Shown here: piece after piece, positions 28,901 to 36,900 of the stretch
Layout: each line of letters begins with the position of its first letter
Position numbering within the stretch: the stretch's first letter is position 1
Assembly (NCBI GenBank): GCA_902705865.1
Contig: CACSIO010000056.1
Coordinates: forward strand, 1 to 64,000
Reading direction: 5' to 3'
DNA: 64,000 nt
Source: BD1-7 clade bacterium
GTDB lineage: Bacteria; Pseudomonadota; Gammaproteobacteria; Pseudomonadales; DT-91
Notes under the pieces: model-generated
Seen by the model: the letters and a program-made list of their open reading frames with translations, nothing else
Told to the model about the DNA's origin: nothing
Database searches by the model: none
Translations under genes and position numbers: made by a program

Positions 28901-29326
28901 CGGTTTGAAGTGCAGGTTTGAATGATCGATCAATGAGCCTTTACCGGATGCTTCGGTACCGGTGACTAAATACCAGGGAATGGAATAGCGGCGCTTTTTA
29001 AGTTGCTTGTAGGTGCGATTAACTTCGCTGATTTGGGCTTTTAGCCGCTGACGTAGCGGTAAGTCAGCAATGGGGAGCGGTGCTTCTTTTTCGTCGTCTT
29101 GGTCTTTCTTCTGAAACAGTTTTTTCAAACCGCCAATAATAGGTGGCCAGAAAACCAGTAGCCATATTATCGCAATGCCAGATCCCCACATGACGTTGTG
29201 TGAAAATACCTGCCATTGCCCGATATGCACTAGTGGCGAAAGTACTAAAAATACAATGGTGAGTATCAGAGCAACTAAGACTCTGATAAGCCAAATCCAG
29301 CGACGCAATCCCTTTGCATTAGCCAT
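25922..29326 (-). CDS. tssM: T6SS membrane complex protein TssM (IcmF)
   Basis: A 1134-residue inner-membrane protein. Two transmembrane helices lie near the N terminus (about residues 11-32 and 46-66), then a GTPase-like domain with P-loop-like GTEASGKG (123-130), a third helix around residue 410 (SSIIAISLTCFLTTSWYF) and a large periplasmic part ending in a beta-rich C-terminal domain that contacts TssJ. The P-loop lacks the Ser/Thr right after GK, so nucleotide binding may be impaired. With TssL and TssJ it forms the trans-envelope channel of the T6SS. It starts 5 bases after tssL. Confidence 0.93.
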   Translation of the reverse strand: MANAKGLRRWIWLIRVLVALILTIVFLVLSPLVHIGQWQVFSHNVMWGSGIAIIWLLVFWPPIIGGLKKLFQKKDQDDEKEAPLPIADLPLRQRLKAQISEVNRTYKQLKKRRYSIPWYLVTGTEASGKGSLIDHSNLHFKPLNTFQSNPDDLQWFLCDQAMLIKAPTAFFDQDNDLGNRLHAEELISSIRRYRPLQPLNGLILTIDTDALISGSDEDRLAWVARTKVTLKAINEQLGASLPVYLIVSKIDLLEHFDAFFHNYNGSEAKQVFGVRFSAPLPDQGSTHSPSAEFDAEFDDLINCLTQQTIAQSHTATSAAKVIEVNDFPCQFNGLKEPLISVIQQLFEGKEKPDKMALRSVFFCGDKHHISAQENYRQGFFKENLLAQAIVPEANLAGVDYRAMRSRRITTTISSIIAISLTCFLTTSWYFSYRHNKAYFNIVSNEIYEARRLYWQHASNQRPQATIYALDSLLDAKKPRDKSLVEAPWYLNLGLSQEDYVFYYVNRLYDRSLDNMLLPRLVTAMEPVLLDKSLTDAKRKRAFTVYLMLTRDYPYDATAATQFFNTFWLKRYASDMSQFERQALSEHIRYLFAEEPEPLQRMYDPELAQQVRNMLEQFTIEDEVYARMEEQNFTSFPIFSIANVVGEPLASNVFYLKNGTAISNGPPAFYTRAAYKRMFPEFVTKTTRSLVREQEDSGGEKASLEREEEIIAAIKKRYLTSYAEEYQTLISDIDILPYKSAADGAAILTRVTSDPSPLITLLEGIKDDTDLDKMSLENLPTNPLRMAQQRVNSMLSTPNSQAPITNPVTNAFESLNQMLDEEGENPAAIDEVLKRIAILRDYLTDVSRDSRQGGITPEKAIEGEKLLQQLQFYAEAQTPLVIYPVLESVWEDTSHVIRVEQSRYLTQQWRKDIRGICSSAIENRYPFNKSAKAGIPLEDFGEFFGYGGIMDTFFNKWLRQFIDTSRTPWRIKASEIQYIRISNETIALFEKTAKIRRAFFSPGSKKPNFVTVIQPRNLDPALRSFELSVSGQQTNYAFGPLRPTRLVWPGPDPSIGVKVVMNVDGGNNLTYTAAGPWGWFRTLDAMQLVNTGLPEAFNLTFNIDGRTASYSLEAGSSSNPYNLLSNSQFHCPRSL

Positions 29327-29331
29327 CTCGG

Positions 29332-30135
29332 TTACCTACTCGTTCGGTTGTTACCGAATTTCTGTAGTTGAGGCTTGGCGCGTTCGCTGGCCTTTTTCAG
29401 GTCTAAAGGCGCTTGCAGGTTTTCAATCAATGGCGCGGCATCCTCCTTGATAGCGACATAAAAACCGGTGTATGCGCATATCAGAACCGTTGCGCAAATT
29501 GTTAGCATCCACGGAGTCATGCGGTTTCGTAGTTTTTGCGGTTTGATATCCGGTTTTTGCGCCAGTTTCGGTGATAGTACTTTGATGTCTTGTCGATCGG
29601 ATTTTAATGCATGGAACATCCGTTGGCGCATATTTGCCAGTTCGGGTTCTGCGGTTTTCATTGTTCGATACTTGCCCTGGTAACCGGCACAAAGTAGAAG
29701 AAATACCAATTCCAATGTGCGTTGATAGCGGCCGACATCAGCCATGTGATTGTCGACAATATCAAAGAAGCGATTACCGCCGTTGATGGTTTGGTAGTGT
29801 TTCAACACTAGGCCCTGCTCGGCCCACTGGCTGCGGATTCCCCAGCTACTGGATAACACCATTTCGTCAATAAACGCACATAGCATAAAGTGTGCTGCAC
29901 TGGTGCTGCCTGGGGGCATGCCGAGTTTGTCGAGTCGACGAACAAAATCATCGAGTCGCTGATTGATATCATCAAAAACAACGTTAACCGAGATACACTC
30001 TTTTTGACGATGAAGGTAGACGCCCCAATTCATTAATGGACGCGCAGCAGCGATCACCGGGTTGTTATCCGCCGCTAGGAATTGCGCATCACAATCATGT
30101 GATTGAATGGCAGCGGTTGTCTCCCGATCAGTCAT
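29332..30135 (-). CDS. tssL: T6SS membrane complex protein TssL (DotU/IcmH)
   Basis: A 267-residue protein with a cytoplasmic helical DotU domain (about residues 20-190) and one transmembrane helix near the C terminus (WMLTICATVLICAYTGFYVAI). FMLCAFIDEMVLSSSWG and FFDIVDNHMADV are typical. It lacks a peptidoglycan-binding OmpA-like extension, so anchoring would need another protein. The start at 30135 overlaps the tssK end by 8 bases, indicating translational coupling. It connects the TssM channel with the TssK baseplate adaptor. Confidence 0.92.
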   Translation of the reverse strand: MTDRETTAAIQSHDCDAQFLAADNNPVIAAARPLMNWGVYLHRQKECISVNVVFDDINQRLDDFVRRLDKLGMPPGSTSAAHFMLCAFIDEMVLSSSWGIRSQWAEQGLVLKHYQTINGGNRFFDIVDNHMADVGRYQRTLELVFLLLCAGYQGKYRTMKTAEPELANMRQRMFHALKSDRQDIKVLSPKLAQKPDIKPQKLRNRMTPWMLTICATVLICAYTGFYVAIKEDAAPLIENLQAPLDLKKASERAKPQLQKFGNNRTSR

Positions 30136-31474
30136 AGAGATCTCCGATGACTGCCCAGAATTGGAAGCGCATGTTGCTCGTGTCGCCGCCCACCTGCATG
30201 GCAAAACCGGTGGAGTGTGAGATCGACATTCGGTTGGATTCGTTCATTTCCAGCTCAAAGTACACATACCCTTCGTGAAAGGGCAGGTCTCTGGGCACGC
30301 GTGACATCGCATGTAAGCGGAACCCAGGCAAGTTCGCAACGACCAACTCCTTGATGGTTTCTACGGTGCTGATTCGGAAACGTTCATTGATTTCCTTACG
30401 CAGTTCCGCTGCCGGCATTTCAGCTTTAACGGCGAGGATAAAGCGCGCTTCTTGCAGTACTTCCTTGTTGCTGATTAGCGCATGGTAGAGCCCGAAGTTC
30501 GCTTTGTTGATGGTGATTTCTACGACCTGAACACGGCTGGATATATTGGCAATGCACTCCAGTGCGATGTTGTAGAGCTGTTCAAAAGTTTGATAGAGAT
30601 TGTCGTGCAGATAAGGCGTGATCTGTTTGAGGGTTCGGTTTTGTGTGTAAGTCGATAATTCAGAGACCATCATCAGCAAATACCGATAATACAATTCAGG
30701 ATGCAAAACAGGCACTTCAGCCAAGTGGTGCAGTAGGGGCGTGTAGTGGTTGATGGTTTGCAGGCACAACAGATCTTCAATTTCAAAATTGTTGTAACGA
30801 GATTCCGTATTGGCGTGAATCCGCCCAACCAACTCAACGGTTTTTTTCACTAAAAATCCTGTGAGATTGGTTAGTTGCTGATGAAGGATGTCGTTGTTAT
30901 GGCTGTTAAGTATTGGTGGAATGAAGTTCTCATCGAGAACAATGCCACGGTTTTTGGAACATTCCAGAATCCGGCAAAACGGCAATACACAATAGCCATC
31001 GGTGTTGTCGGAGGCCGGCTTTATCGCGAAGCGCAAGCTGGCGACTAAAACACTCTGCTCGTCTTTGTCGGTCGAGGAGGTATTGTCGATTTGCTGGAGA
31101 TGCCCTTGGTACCGTTGTACTGCATTATCAGTTTTTGGCAATCGATACTCGTATTGATCGTTGCGCAGGGGTAGACACAGCAGCAGTGTTTCATGAACCG
31201 TTGAATCCGGCAGTTCAACAACGGGTGGGGGGCTATCGGTCTCCGGGATATCAAAAACCGCACCGTCGGGCAAAATACCGCGTGCGCGTTTTATGCCGAT
31301 CTTGTTGAGGCTAAGCAGCTCAGTGTCGAGCTCCAACACATCAAAACCCCATTCGAAACCTTGCAGCTGCCTGCTGTGTTGATGAATCAGGTCTTCGAAA
31401 TAACGTTCTTGCTGTTGGAAGTGTGCTGGCTTTAACAACAAGCCCTCAGTCCAGATTACTTTGTTGTTCGCCAT
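30128..31474 (-). CDS. tssK: T6SS baseplate protein TssK
   Basis: A 448-residue cytoplasmic protein. It begins MANNKVIWTEGLLLKPAHFQQQERYFE, the hallmark TssK N terminus, and its C-terminal half (RFRISTVETIKELVVANLPGF...LPFHEGYVYFELE) matches the receptor-binding-protein-like part that docks to TssL/TssM. It links the TssE-F-G wedges to the membrane complex. It is 4 bases after tssJ and overlaps tssL. Confidence 0.94.
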   Translation of the reverse strand: MANNKVIWTEGLLLKPAHFQQQERYFEDLIHQHSRQLQGFEWGFDVLELDTELLSLNKIGIKRARGILPDGAVFDIPETDSPPPVVELPDSTVHETLLLCLPLRNDQYEYRLPKTDNAVQRYQGHLQQIDNTSSTDKDEQSVLVASLRFAIKPASDNTDGYCVLPFCRILECSKNRGIVLDENFIPPILNSHNNDILHQQLTNLTGFLVKKTVELVGRIHANTESRYNNFEIEDLLCLQTINHYTPLLHHLAEVPVLHPELYYRYLLMMVSELSTYTQNRTLKQITPYLHDNLYQTFEQLYNIALECIANISSRVQVVEITINKANFGLYHALISNKEVLQEARFILAVKAEMPAAELRKEINERFRISTVETIKELVVANLPGFRLHAMSRVPRDLPFHEGYVYFELEMNESNRMSISHSTGFAMQVGGDTSNMRFQFWAVIGDLYD

Positions 31475-31478
31475 GTCA

Positions 31479-31982
31479 TTACTCGAAACGTGTCGATAGT
31501 TGAAATCCCTGTAACTGAATCGTCAGATTGTGTTTGGTACCGTTTTGTTGCGGCAAAGGCACAAAAGTTTTATCAGCGGCACTATCTGCGTGACGAAAGT
31601 TCGCAAAAACGGCCAAGAACCTGCTGCCTTCAGGAACCGAAACGCGGATATCGTGCTCGGAACCGGGTTTAACGAAATAACGAGACTTCTTAATCATTGA
31701 ATTTCCCAATGCAGCCGTCGGGTTATCAATGAGTTGTTCAACCTTTGCATCTTCGAAGGCATCAATCTCGTTCAGAAAGAAAACATCGATATACACCGGC
31801 CGAGAGATCTCATGCACATTCGGATTCAGCCGTTCGCTCGCGCGTATGGTTTGAAATATCTGCATCGGCTGCGGTTTAGATGTACTGCAGCTACCGATAC
31901 CGACGGCCAAAGTGCCAATCAACAATGCCTGGATCGGACTGTTGGCCAACATTCTCTTTAGCATTTTCAAAAGTGAACGCAT
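31479..31982 (-). CDS. tssJ: T6SS outer-membrane lipoprotein TssJ
   Basis: A 167-residue lipoprotein with signal peptide ending in GIGSC (Cys32). The mature part has the transthyretin-like beta-sandwich pattern, including VYIDVFFLNEIDAFEDA and GSRFLAVFANFRHAD. TssJ anchors the TssM periplasmic domain to the outer membrane. It is the first gene of the leftward block and is divergent from tssA across 166 bases. Internal Met codons at positions 7 and 11 are possible alternative starts. Confidence 0.85.
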   Translation of the reverse strand: MRSLLKMLKRMLANSPIQALLIGTLAVGIGSCSTSKPQPMQIFQTIRASERLNPNVHEISRPVYIDVFFLNEIDAFEDAKVEQLIDNPTAALGNSMIKKSRYFVKPGSEHDIRVSVPEGSRFLAVFANFRHADSAADKTFVPLPQQNGTKHNLTIQLQGFQLSTRFE

Positions 31983-32148
31983 GTATGGAACCTGGTTTCA
32001 GGAGATTCAGAGATATTCGATAGAGAGTTCAGCTATCACTATAGCAACGCAGGCGTTAATCACCGTTTCTATAAGACTGCGTCGGCACGGTGAAGTTTTG
32101 CGCTTGGGGCTGTCTAAGACGATCCATCGTCACGATCGAGGACTGCAC

Positions 32149-33120
32149 ATGGACGATCTTACGGAATTTTTGCAAGGCATCAGTGAGGACGCACCTTGTG
32201 GCGTCTTTATTGAATCGGATGAAAGCTTAGAAAAACGCTTTGTGCATTTAGATCAAGCAATGCACCCGCCGCTTGAAAGCATTTTTGAAGATGATGAGGG
32301 GGAGGGTTCCGCGCCGGATGTTGTTATCGATTGGGCCGATATCGTCAAGCAATGTTCGACCTTACTTTGTGAAACTCGCGATCTACGCATTATGGTGGTG
32401 TTGATCAGGGCGGCGATGCATGTCGACGGTTTGGCTGGCGTTTGCGCAGCGATAGAAGTGTTGAACTTTCATATTGAAGAACACTGGGATTCGGTGTTTC
32501 CAGAATCGCTTTCAGAGGATGATGATCAGTGGCGTGTGTCTTGCCTGAACGAATTGAATGATCGTCAGGTGCTTAAAGAGCTAGAAACGCTACCGATATT
32601 TGTCATGCCTGATGGTGCCCCTTTTACGCTCAGCCAATTGTTAAATGCCGCTGGAGACTCCCAACGGCGTGCGGCATGTTTGCAGGCTTCGGTAAATAGC
32701 GTGGATGTGGATACCTGGCGTGAGCAGTTGCAGATTGTGCTGGCGCGATTGAAAAATATCGAGAGTGCCGTTAACCGGTTGCAAAGTGCCGGATATCTGG
32801 ATATTTCACCGTGGTCTGAGCCCTTTGAGCAGCTGCAAGGCTTGTTAATCGACGGTGGTGTACCTGCCGCTGGTCGAGAGAGTGCTAGTGGCGCTTCGCT
32901 TTTCACTGGCACGGTTCGTAGTCGAGAGGAAGCCTTGCAAGCACTGGATTCCGTCGCACGTTATTTCTATTCCCACGAACCTTCAAGCCCGGTACCGCTC
33001 ATCGTCGAACGTGCTCGTAAACTAGCTACGATGAGCTTTCTGGACATTCTCAATGACGTCAGCCCAGAGAGTCGGGCGACTCTTGATCTGATGGAACAAG
33101 GCCACGACGACGAGGACTAA
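32149..33120 (+). CDS. tssA: T6SS protein TssA (ImpA N-terminal domain)
   Basis: A 323-residue protein with the conserved ImpA-type N-terminal domain (FLQGISEDAPCGVFIESDE...DWADIVKQCSTLLCETRDLRIMVVLIRA), which marks all TssA proteins. The C-terminal part is short and Leu-rich, so this is one of the small TssA classes. It helps prime and cap sheath assembly. The start at 32149 is chosen because GAGGACTGCAC precedes it and the domain begins at once; the open frame extends upstream into the tssJ gene without coding character. It begins the rightward tssA-B-C-hcp-hcp-tssE block. Confidence 0.88.
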   Translation: MDDLTEFLQGISEDAPCGVFIESDESLEKRFVHLDQAMHPPLESIFEDDEGEGSAPDVVIDWADIVKQCSTLLCETRDLRIMVVLIRAAMHVDGLAGVCAAIEVLNFHIEEHWDSVFPESLSEDDDQWRVSCLNELNDRQVLKELETLPIFVMPDGAPFTLSQLLNAAGDSQRRAACLQASVNSVDVDTWREQLQIVLARLKNIESAVNRLQSAGYLDISPWSEPFEQLQGLLIDGGVPAAGRESASGASLFTGTVRSREEALQALDSVARYFYSHEPSSPVPLIVERARKLATMSFLDILNDVSPESRATLDLMEQGHDDED

Positions 33121-33153
33121 ACGCTATATGTCGCGTTAACACATGGAATCAAC

Positions 33154-33169
33154 CAGGAGGTGATTAGTG
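33154..33169 (+). promoter_or_regulatory. Exceptionally strong ribosome-binding site with GTG start for tssB
   Basis: AGGAGGTGAT is fully complementary to the 16S rRNA 3' end over ten bases and is followed by TA and the GTG start codon at 33167. Such a long match supports the GTG start and high output of the sheath protein. Confidence 0.75.
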
Positions 33170-33676
33170 AGTGGCCAGAAGTTTCTCGCACGTAACCGAC
33201 CCCCGCGTGTACAGATCGAATATGACGTCGAACTGTACGGCTCTGAAAAAACCGTTCAAGTGCCTTTCATTATGGGTGTGCTGTCAGACCTATCGGGTAA
33301 ATCCGAGGTTGAGTTGCCGCCGATACATGAACGGGACTTCGTTGAATTTAATATCGATAACTTCAACGACCGATTGCAATCTATCGCGCCAAAAGTCAGC
33401 TTCGATGTGCCTAACCGGCTCAGTGACGAAGGCGATAACTTTCATGTAGAAATGACCTTTTCTCAGATGGAAGACTTCTCCCCCTATGCCATCGCCAAAA
33501 AAGTACCTGGCCTCGATAAGTTGATGGAAGCACGCCAAAACCTGGCCAATCTGCTGACTTATATGGACGGTAAAGCGGGCGCAGAAGAGTTGATCAGTCA
33601 GGTGTTAGATGACCCTGAACTATTGAAGTCTCTGGCCGCAAAGGCCAAAACGGAACACGCTGCCGAAGGAGAGTAA
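33167..33676 (+). CDS. tssB: T6SS contractile sheath small subunit TssB
   Basis: A 169-residue protein of the VipA/ImpB family. RNRPPRVQIEYDVELYGSEK and VPFIMGVLSDLSGKS are its standard N-terminal motifs, followed by RDFVEFNIDNFNDRL. It pairs with TssC to build the contractile sheath in the cytoplasm. It starts with GTG behind a near-perfect Shine-Dalgarno sequence and ends 1 base before tssC. Confidence 0.95.
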   Translation: MSGQKFLARNRPPRVQIEYDVELYGSEKTVQVPFIMGVLSDLSGKSEVELPPIHERDFVEFNIDNFNDRLQSIAPKVSFDVPNRLSDEGDNFHVEMTFSQMEDFSPYAIAKKVPGLDKLMEARQNLANLLTYMDGKAGAEELISQVLDDPELLKSLAAKAKTEHAAEGE

Positions 33677-33677
33677 C

Positions 33678-35177
33678 ATGGCTCAATCCCCAGTGACTGA
33701 AACAGCAGTGCCGGATAGCCACGCGGCGCCGGTGCACTTGAATATCGATGACTTCGATTCTCTGCTGCAAAAAGAATTTAAACCCCGCTCTGAAAGCGCT
33801 AGTCAAGCTGTTAGCCAAGCGGTTAATACGCTGGTAGAAAATGTGCTCGAATATAGTGATGCCATCACTTTCGGTGCTGATCGAACCGTCAAAGAGCTGA
33901 TTCGTGAGCTCGACAAAAAGCTGTCGGCTCAAATCAATGAAATTCTCCACCATGAGGAATTTCAGGCCGTTGAAAGCGTATGGCGAGGGTTAGACTATCT
34001 CGTCTCCAACACGGAAACCGATGTCGATTTGCGCATTAAAGTGATGAATGTCACCAAGAATGATTTACGCAATAACCTGAAGAAATTCAAAGGCGCTGCG
34101 TGGGATCAAAGCCCGCTTTTTAAGAGAGTGTATGAGCAAGAATTTGGTCAACTCGGCGGTGAACCCTACGGCGTATTGTTGGGGGACTATTACTTCGGTA
34201 GCAGTGCTAAAGATGTTGAGCTACTGGCCAGTATTTCAAAGGTGAGCGCAGCGGCACATGCGCCGTTTATTAGCTCGGTATCACCGGCAGTTGTGGGTAT
34301 GGATTCGTGGCGGGAGATGTCGAACCCTCGCGATTTGGCGAATATCTTTTCAACACCTGATTTTGCCCCTTGGCGGTCTTTGCGTGAGTCTGAGGATTCT
34401 CGTTACGTGTCATTGACACTGCCGCGTTTTATGGCGCGACTGCCGTACGGTGAAGATACCGATCCGGTTGAAAACATGAACTTTGAAGAAGAAACCTTCG
34501 GGTTATCGACCAACTATACCTGGGCGAACGCAGCCTATGCGGCTGGCGTTAATATCGGTAAGGCTTTTAAAGAATACGGATGGTGTTCGCGAATTCGTGG
34601 TGTTGAATCCGGTGGTGCGGTGGGTAATTTACCGTGTCACACGTTTTCGACAGACGATGGCGGGGTGGATATTAAATGTCCGACGGAAGTTGCCATTAGT
34701 GACCGGCGTGAAAATGAACTGAGTAAATCTGGGTTTATGCCGCTGATTTATCGGAAAAACTCCGACGTCGCTGCGTTTATTGGCGCACAGACGCTGCACA
34801 AACCCGGTATTTACGATAACCCAGAAGCGACAGCCAATGCGGCGTTAGCCGCGCGACTCCCCTACATCTTTGCGACTTGCCGTTTTGCGCATTATCTCAA
34901 GTGCATTGCGCGTGACAAGATCGGTGCGTTTAAAAGCGAATCGGAGATGGAGCGATGGTTAGAGACATGGATCATGAACTATGTCGATGGTAGCCCGGAT
35001 ACCTCGAGTGAAGAGGTCAAATCGCGTAAGCCGCTTGCCGATGCGAAGGTAGAGATTCGCGCTGTCGAGGGCGCCCCCGGCTACTATGCCGCTAAATTTT
35101 GGTTGAGACCGCACTTTCAACTTGAAGGATTGACTGTGTCTTTGCGTTTGGTATCTCGATTACCTGCCGCAGACTGA
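33678..35177 (+). CDS. tssC: T6SS contractile sheath large subunit TssC
   Basis: A 499-residue protein of the VipB/ImpC family. Typical segments are EEFQAVESVWRGLDYLVSNT, FGQLGGEPYGVLLGDYYF, the ARLPYG motif and a late FATCRFAHYLKCIARDKIG. With TssB it forms the sheath whose contraction drives the needle; ClpV recycles it. It is 1 base after tssB. Confidence 0.96.
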   Translation: MAQSPVTETAVPDSHAAPVHLNIDDFDSLLQKEFKPRSESASQAVSQAVNTLVENVLEYSDAITFGADRTVKELIRELDKKLSAQINEILHHEEFQAVESVWRGLDYLVSNTETDVDLRIKVMNVTKNDLRNNLKKFKGAAWDQSPLFKRVYEQEFGQLGGEPYGVLLGDYYFGSSAKDVELLASISKVSAAAHAPFISSVSPAVVGMDSWREMSNPRDLANIFSTPDFAPWRSLRESEDSRYVSLTLPRFMARLPYGEDTDPVENMNFEEETFGLSTNYTWANAAYAAGVNIGKAFKEYGWCSRIRGVESGGAVGNLPCHTFSTDDGGVDIKCPTEVAISDRRENELSKSGFMPLIYRKNSDVAAFIGAQTLHKPGIYDNPEATANAALAARLPYIFATCRFAHYLKCIARDKIGAFKSESEMERWLETWIMNYVDGSPDTSSEEVKSRKPLADAKVEIRAVEGAPGYYAAKFWLRPHFQLEGLTVSLRLVSRLPAAD

Positions 35178-35220
35178 CATGTTAAATGATAGAAAAACGG
35201 GCTGATGACACAGGCCACTG

Positions 35221-35237
35221 CAAACTCGGTGAGTTTG
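35221..35237 (+). other. Small hairpin before the first hcp gene
   Basis: CAAACTC, loop GGT, GAGTTTG is a perfect 7-base-pair inverted repeat in the 103-base gap between tssC and hcp. No T-run follows, so it is more likely an mRNA-processing or stabilising element than a terminator. Confidence 0.35.
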
Positions 35238-35280
35238 TGTCGAAACGTCAGCAACGGATGTGTAAAAAGGAGTAAGCCCT

Positions 35281-35766
35281 ATGGCGACAGATATGTTCAT
35301 TAAAATCGATGGTGTAAAAGGTGAATCCGTCGACAGTAAACACAAAAACGAAATTGATATTCTGGGTTGGAGCTGGGGAATATCACAGAGTGGATCGATG
35401 CAAAGTTCAAGCGGCGGAGGTGCCGGACGTGCGAACGTACAAGACTTGTCGTTTACCAAATACACGGATAAGTCGACCGCATTGTTAGTCGACGCCAGTG
35501 CAACGGGAAAACACCTCAAAAAAGCCACCATTACTGTCAGAAAGGCAGGTGAAAAGCCGCTGGAATATCTGACGGTGACGTTAGAAGACGTTATGGTTTC
35601 CAGTGTTTCTCTCGGCGGTGCTGAAGGCAATGAGTTACTGACTGAAAATGTGACGTTGAATTTTGCCAAGTACACCATCGATTACATACCTCAAAGCATG
35701 AGGGGTGCCGGTGGGGCGGCTGTATCGTCGAGCTTCGATGCGGCTAAAAATATGGCGAAAGGATAG
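35281..35766 (+). CDS. hcp: T6SS inner-tube protein Hcp (copy 1)
   Basis: A 161-residue Hcp/TssD. It starts MATDMFIKIDGVKGESVDSKHKNE, followed by IDILGWSWGISQSG and a Ser/Gly-rich loop (MQSSSGGGAGRANVQDL), all typical of Hcp1-type proteins. It forms stacked hexameric rings of the injected tube and often carries effectors. The paralog 42 bases downstream is about four-fifths identical in protein, but its codons have diverged at many synonymous sites, so the duplication is not recent. Confidence 0.95.
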   Translation: MATDMFIKIDGVKGESVDSKHKNEIDILGWSWGISQSGSMQSSSGGGAGRANVQDLSFTKYTDKSTALLVDASATGKHLKKATITVRKAGEKPLEYLTVTLEDVMVSSVSLGGAEGNELLTENVTLNFAKYTIDYIPQSMRGAGGAAVSSSFDAAKNMAKG

Positions 35767-35808
35767 TGCTTTGGCCATTTACCAATAACAGCCTGGAGGG
35801 AAACGATC

Positions 35809-36291
35809 ATGGCTGGTGATATGTTTATTGAAATCCAAGGTATCAAAGGCGAGTCTGTTGATAGTACTCACAAGGAGGAAATTGATATTCTCGGGTGGAG
35901 TTGGGGCGTGTCCCAGAGTGGCTCCATGCAGAGTTCTAGCGGTGGCGGTGCAGGACGCGCCAGCGTGCAAGATCTCAGCTTTTCAAAATACACGGATAAA
36001 TCAACGGCGCTGTTAGTTGATGCTTGCGCCGTTGGTAAACACGTAAAAAAGGCGTTGATTACTGTTCGAAAATCCGGTGGCAAGCCGTTAGAGTATTTTG
36101 GAATTCTGTTAGAAAATGTCATGGTCTCAAGTGTATCCATGGGGGGCGCGCAAGGCAGTGAAATGTTGAGCGAAACCGTTACCCTGAATTTTGGAAAATA
36201 TACGGTTATCTATATTCCACAGACGAAGCAAGGCAGTGGCGGTGCGGCAATTACCGCGGGCTTTGACATCCCGCAAAACAAATCGGGTTAA
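35809..36291 (+). CDS. hcp: T6SS inner-tube protein Hcp (copy 2)
   Basis: A 160-residue second Hcp, starting MAGDMFIEIQGIKGESVDSTHKEE and sharing IDILGWSWGVSQSG and the Gly/Ser loop with copy 1. Differences cluster at the C terminus (KQGSGGAAITAGFDIPQNKSG) and in a Cys at DACAVGKHVKK. GGAGGGAAACGATC before the ATG is a good ribosome-binding site. Two hcp genes in a row may give mixed rings or effector-specific rings. A hairpin lies between this gene and tssE. Confidence 0.95.
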   Translation: MAGDMFIEIQGIKGESVDSTHKEEIDILGWSWGVSQSGSMQSSSGGGAGRASVQDLSFSKYTDKSTALLVDACAVGKHVKKALITVRKSGGKPLEYFGILLENVMVSSVSMGGAQGSEMLSETVTLNFGKYTVIYIPQTKQGSGGAAITAGFDIPQNKSG

Positions 36292-36322
36292 TTCATTTCG
36301 CTGTTATTCTTCGTTAATCGCT

Positions 36323-36358
36323 AAGGCCACATCATCGAAAGATGTCGTGGTCTTTTTC
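36323..36358 (+). terminator. Attenuator-like hairpin with GAAA loop between hcp and tssE
   Basis: AAGGCCACATCATC pairs with GATGTCGTGGTCTTT across a GAAA tetraloop (two internal mismatches, one G-T pair), followed by TTTTT. It would limit transcription of tssE relative to the highly needed hcp. This is read from the sequence and not tested. Confidence 0.55.
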
Positions 36359-36372
36359 ATTGGGAGGTGTTT

Positions 36373-36855
36373 ATGCACCCTCGTCGTAGCCCAGATCGAA
36401 TGCGCGCGTTATTTTGTGGTGAATTAGCCGATTATGGCGATGCGCCGACATCCGCGCGTGCGATCAATCAACGTTTACATGACGCTGTTGTTGACGACTT
36501 AGCAGATTTTCTCAATACCATTCCGTTTGAGACAGTGGCTGAGAGCAGGCAACGGGACAATATTGTTCCTTCGGTGCTGAATTATGGCGCCAATTTGTTC
36601 ACCGGCATGATGCTTGATCATCAGAGTTTGCAGCGGATTGCTATTGACTTGGCAGAGCGCATGATCGACTCGGAACCACGAATTGTTGCGGATTCACTGA
36701 TCATTGAAGTCCTCGACAATATACCGGATCAAGATCCGCGCACGGTTTATCTAGCTATCGAAGGCCGCTTGAAATCTGAGTTTACCGATGACCTGCGTAT
36801 TCGCACGATGATTGACTTGGATACAGGTAAGGTCACTTTGAGGGAAATGCGTTAG
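36373..36855 (+). CDS. tssE: T6SS baseplate protein TssE (gp25-like)
   Basis: A 160-residue protein of the phage T4 gp25 family. Features are SARAINQRLHDAVVDDLADFLNT, VLNYGANLFTGMMLDHQSLQRIAIDLAERMI and the conserved late EFTDDLRIRTMIDLDTGKV. It starts sheath polymerisation at the baseplate. The start at 36373 follows GGGAGG with 5-base spacing; a GTG two codons earlier overlaps the ribosome-binding site and is less likely. It ends the rightward block. Confidence 0.88.
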   Translation: MHPRRSPDRMRALFCGELADYGDAPTSARAINQRLHDAVVDDLADFLNTIPFETVAESRQRDNIVPSVLNYGANLFTGMMLDHQSLQRIAIDLAERMIDSEPRIVADSLIIEVLDNIPDQDPRTVYLAIEGRLKSEFTDDLRIRTMIDLDTGKVTLREMR

Positions 36856-36900
36856 GCGCTGTAAACACACGTTTGGTGATGATTCGGTGTTGGCGCATTG

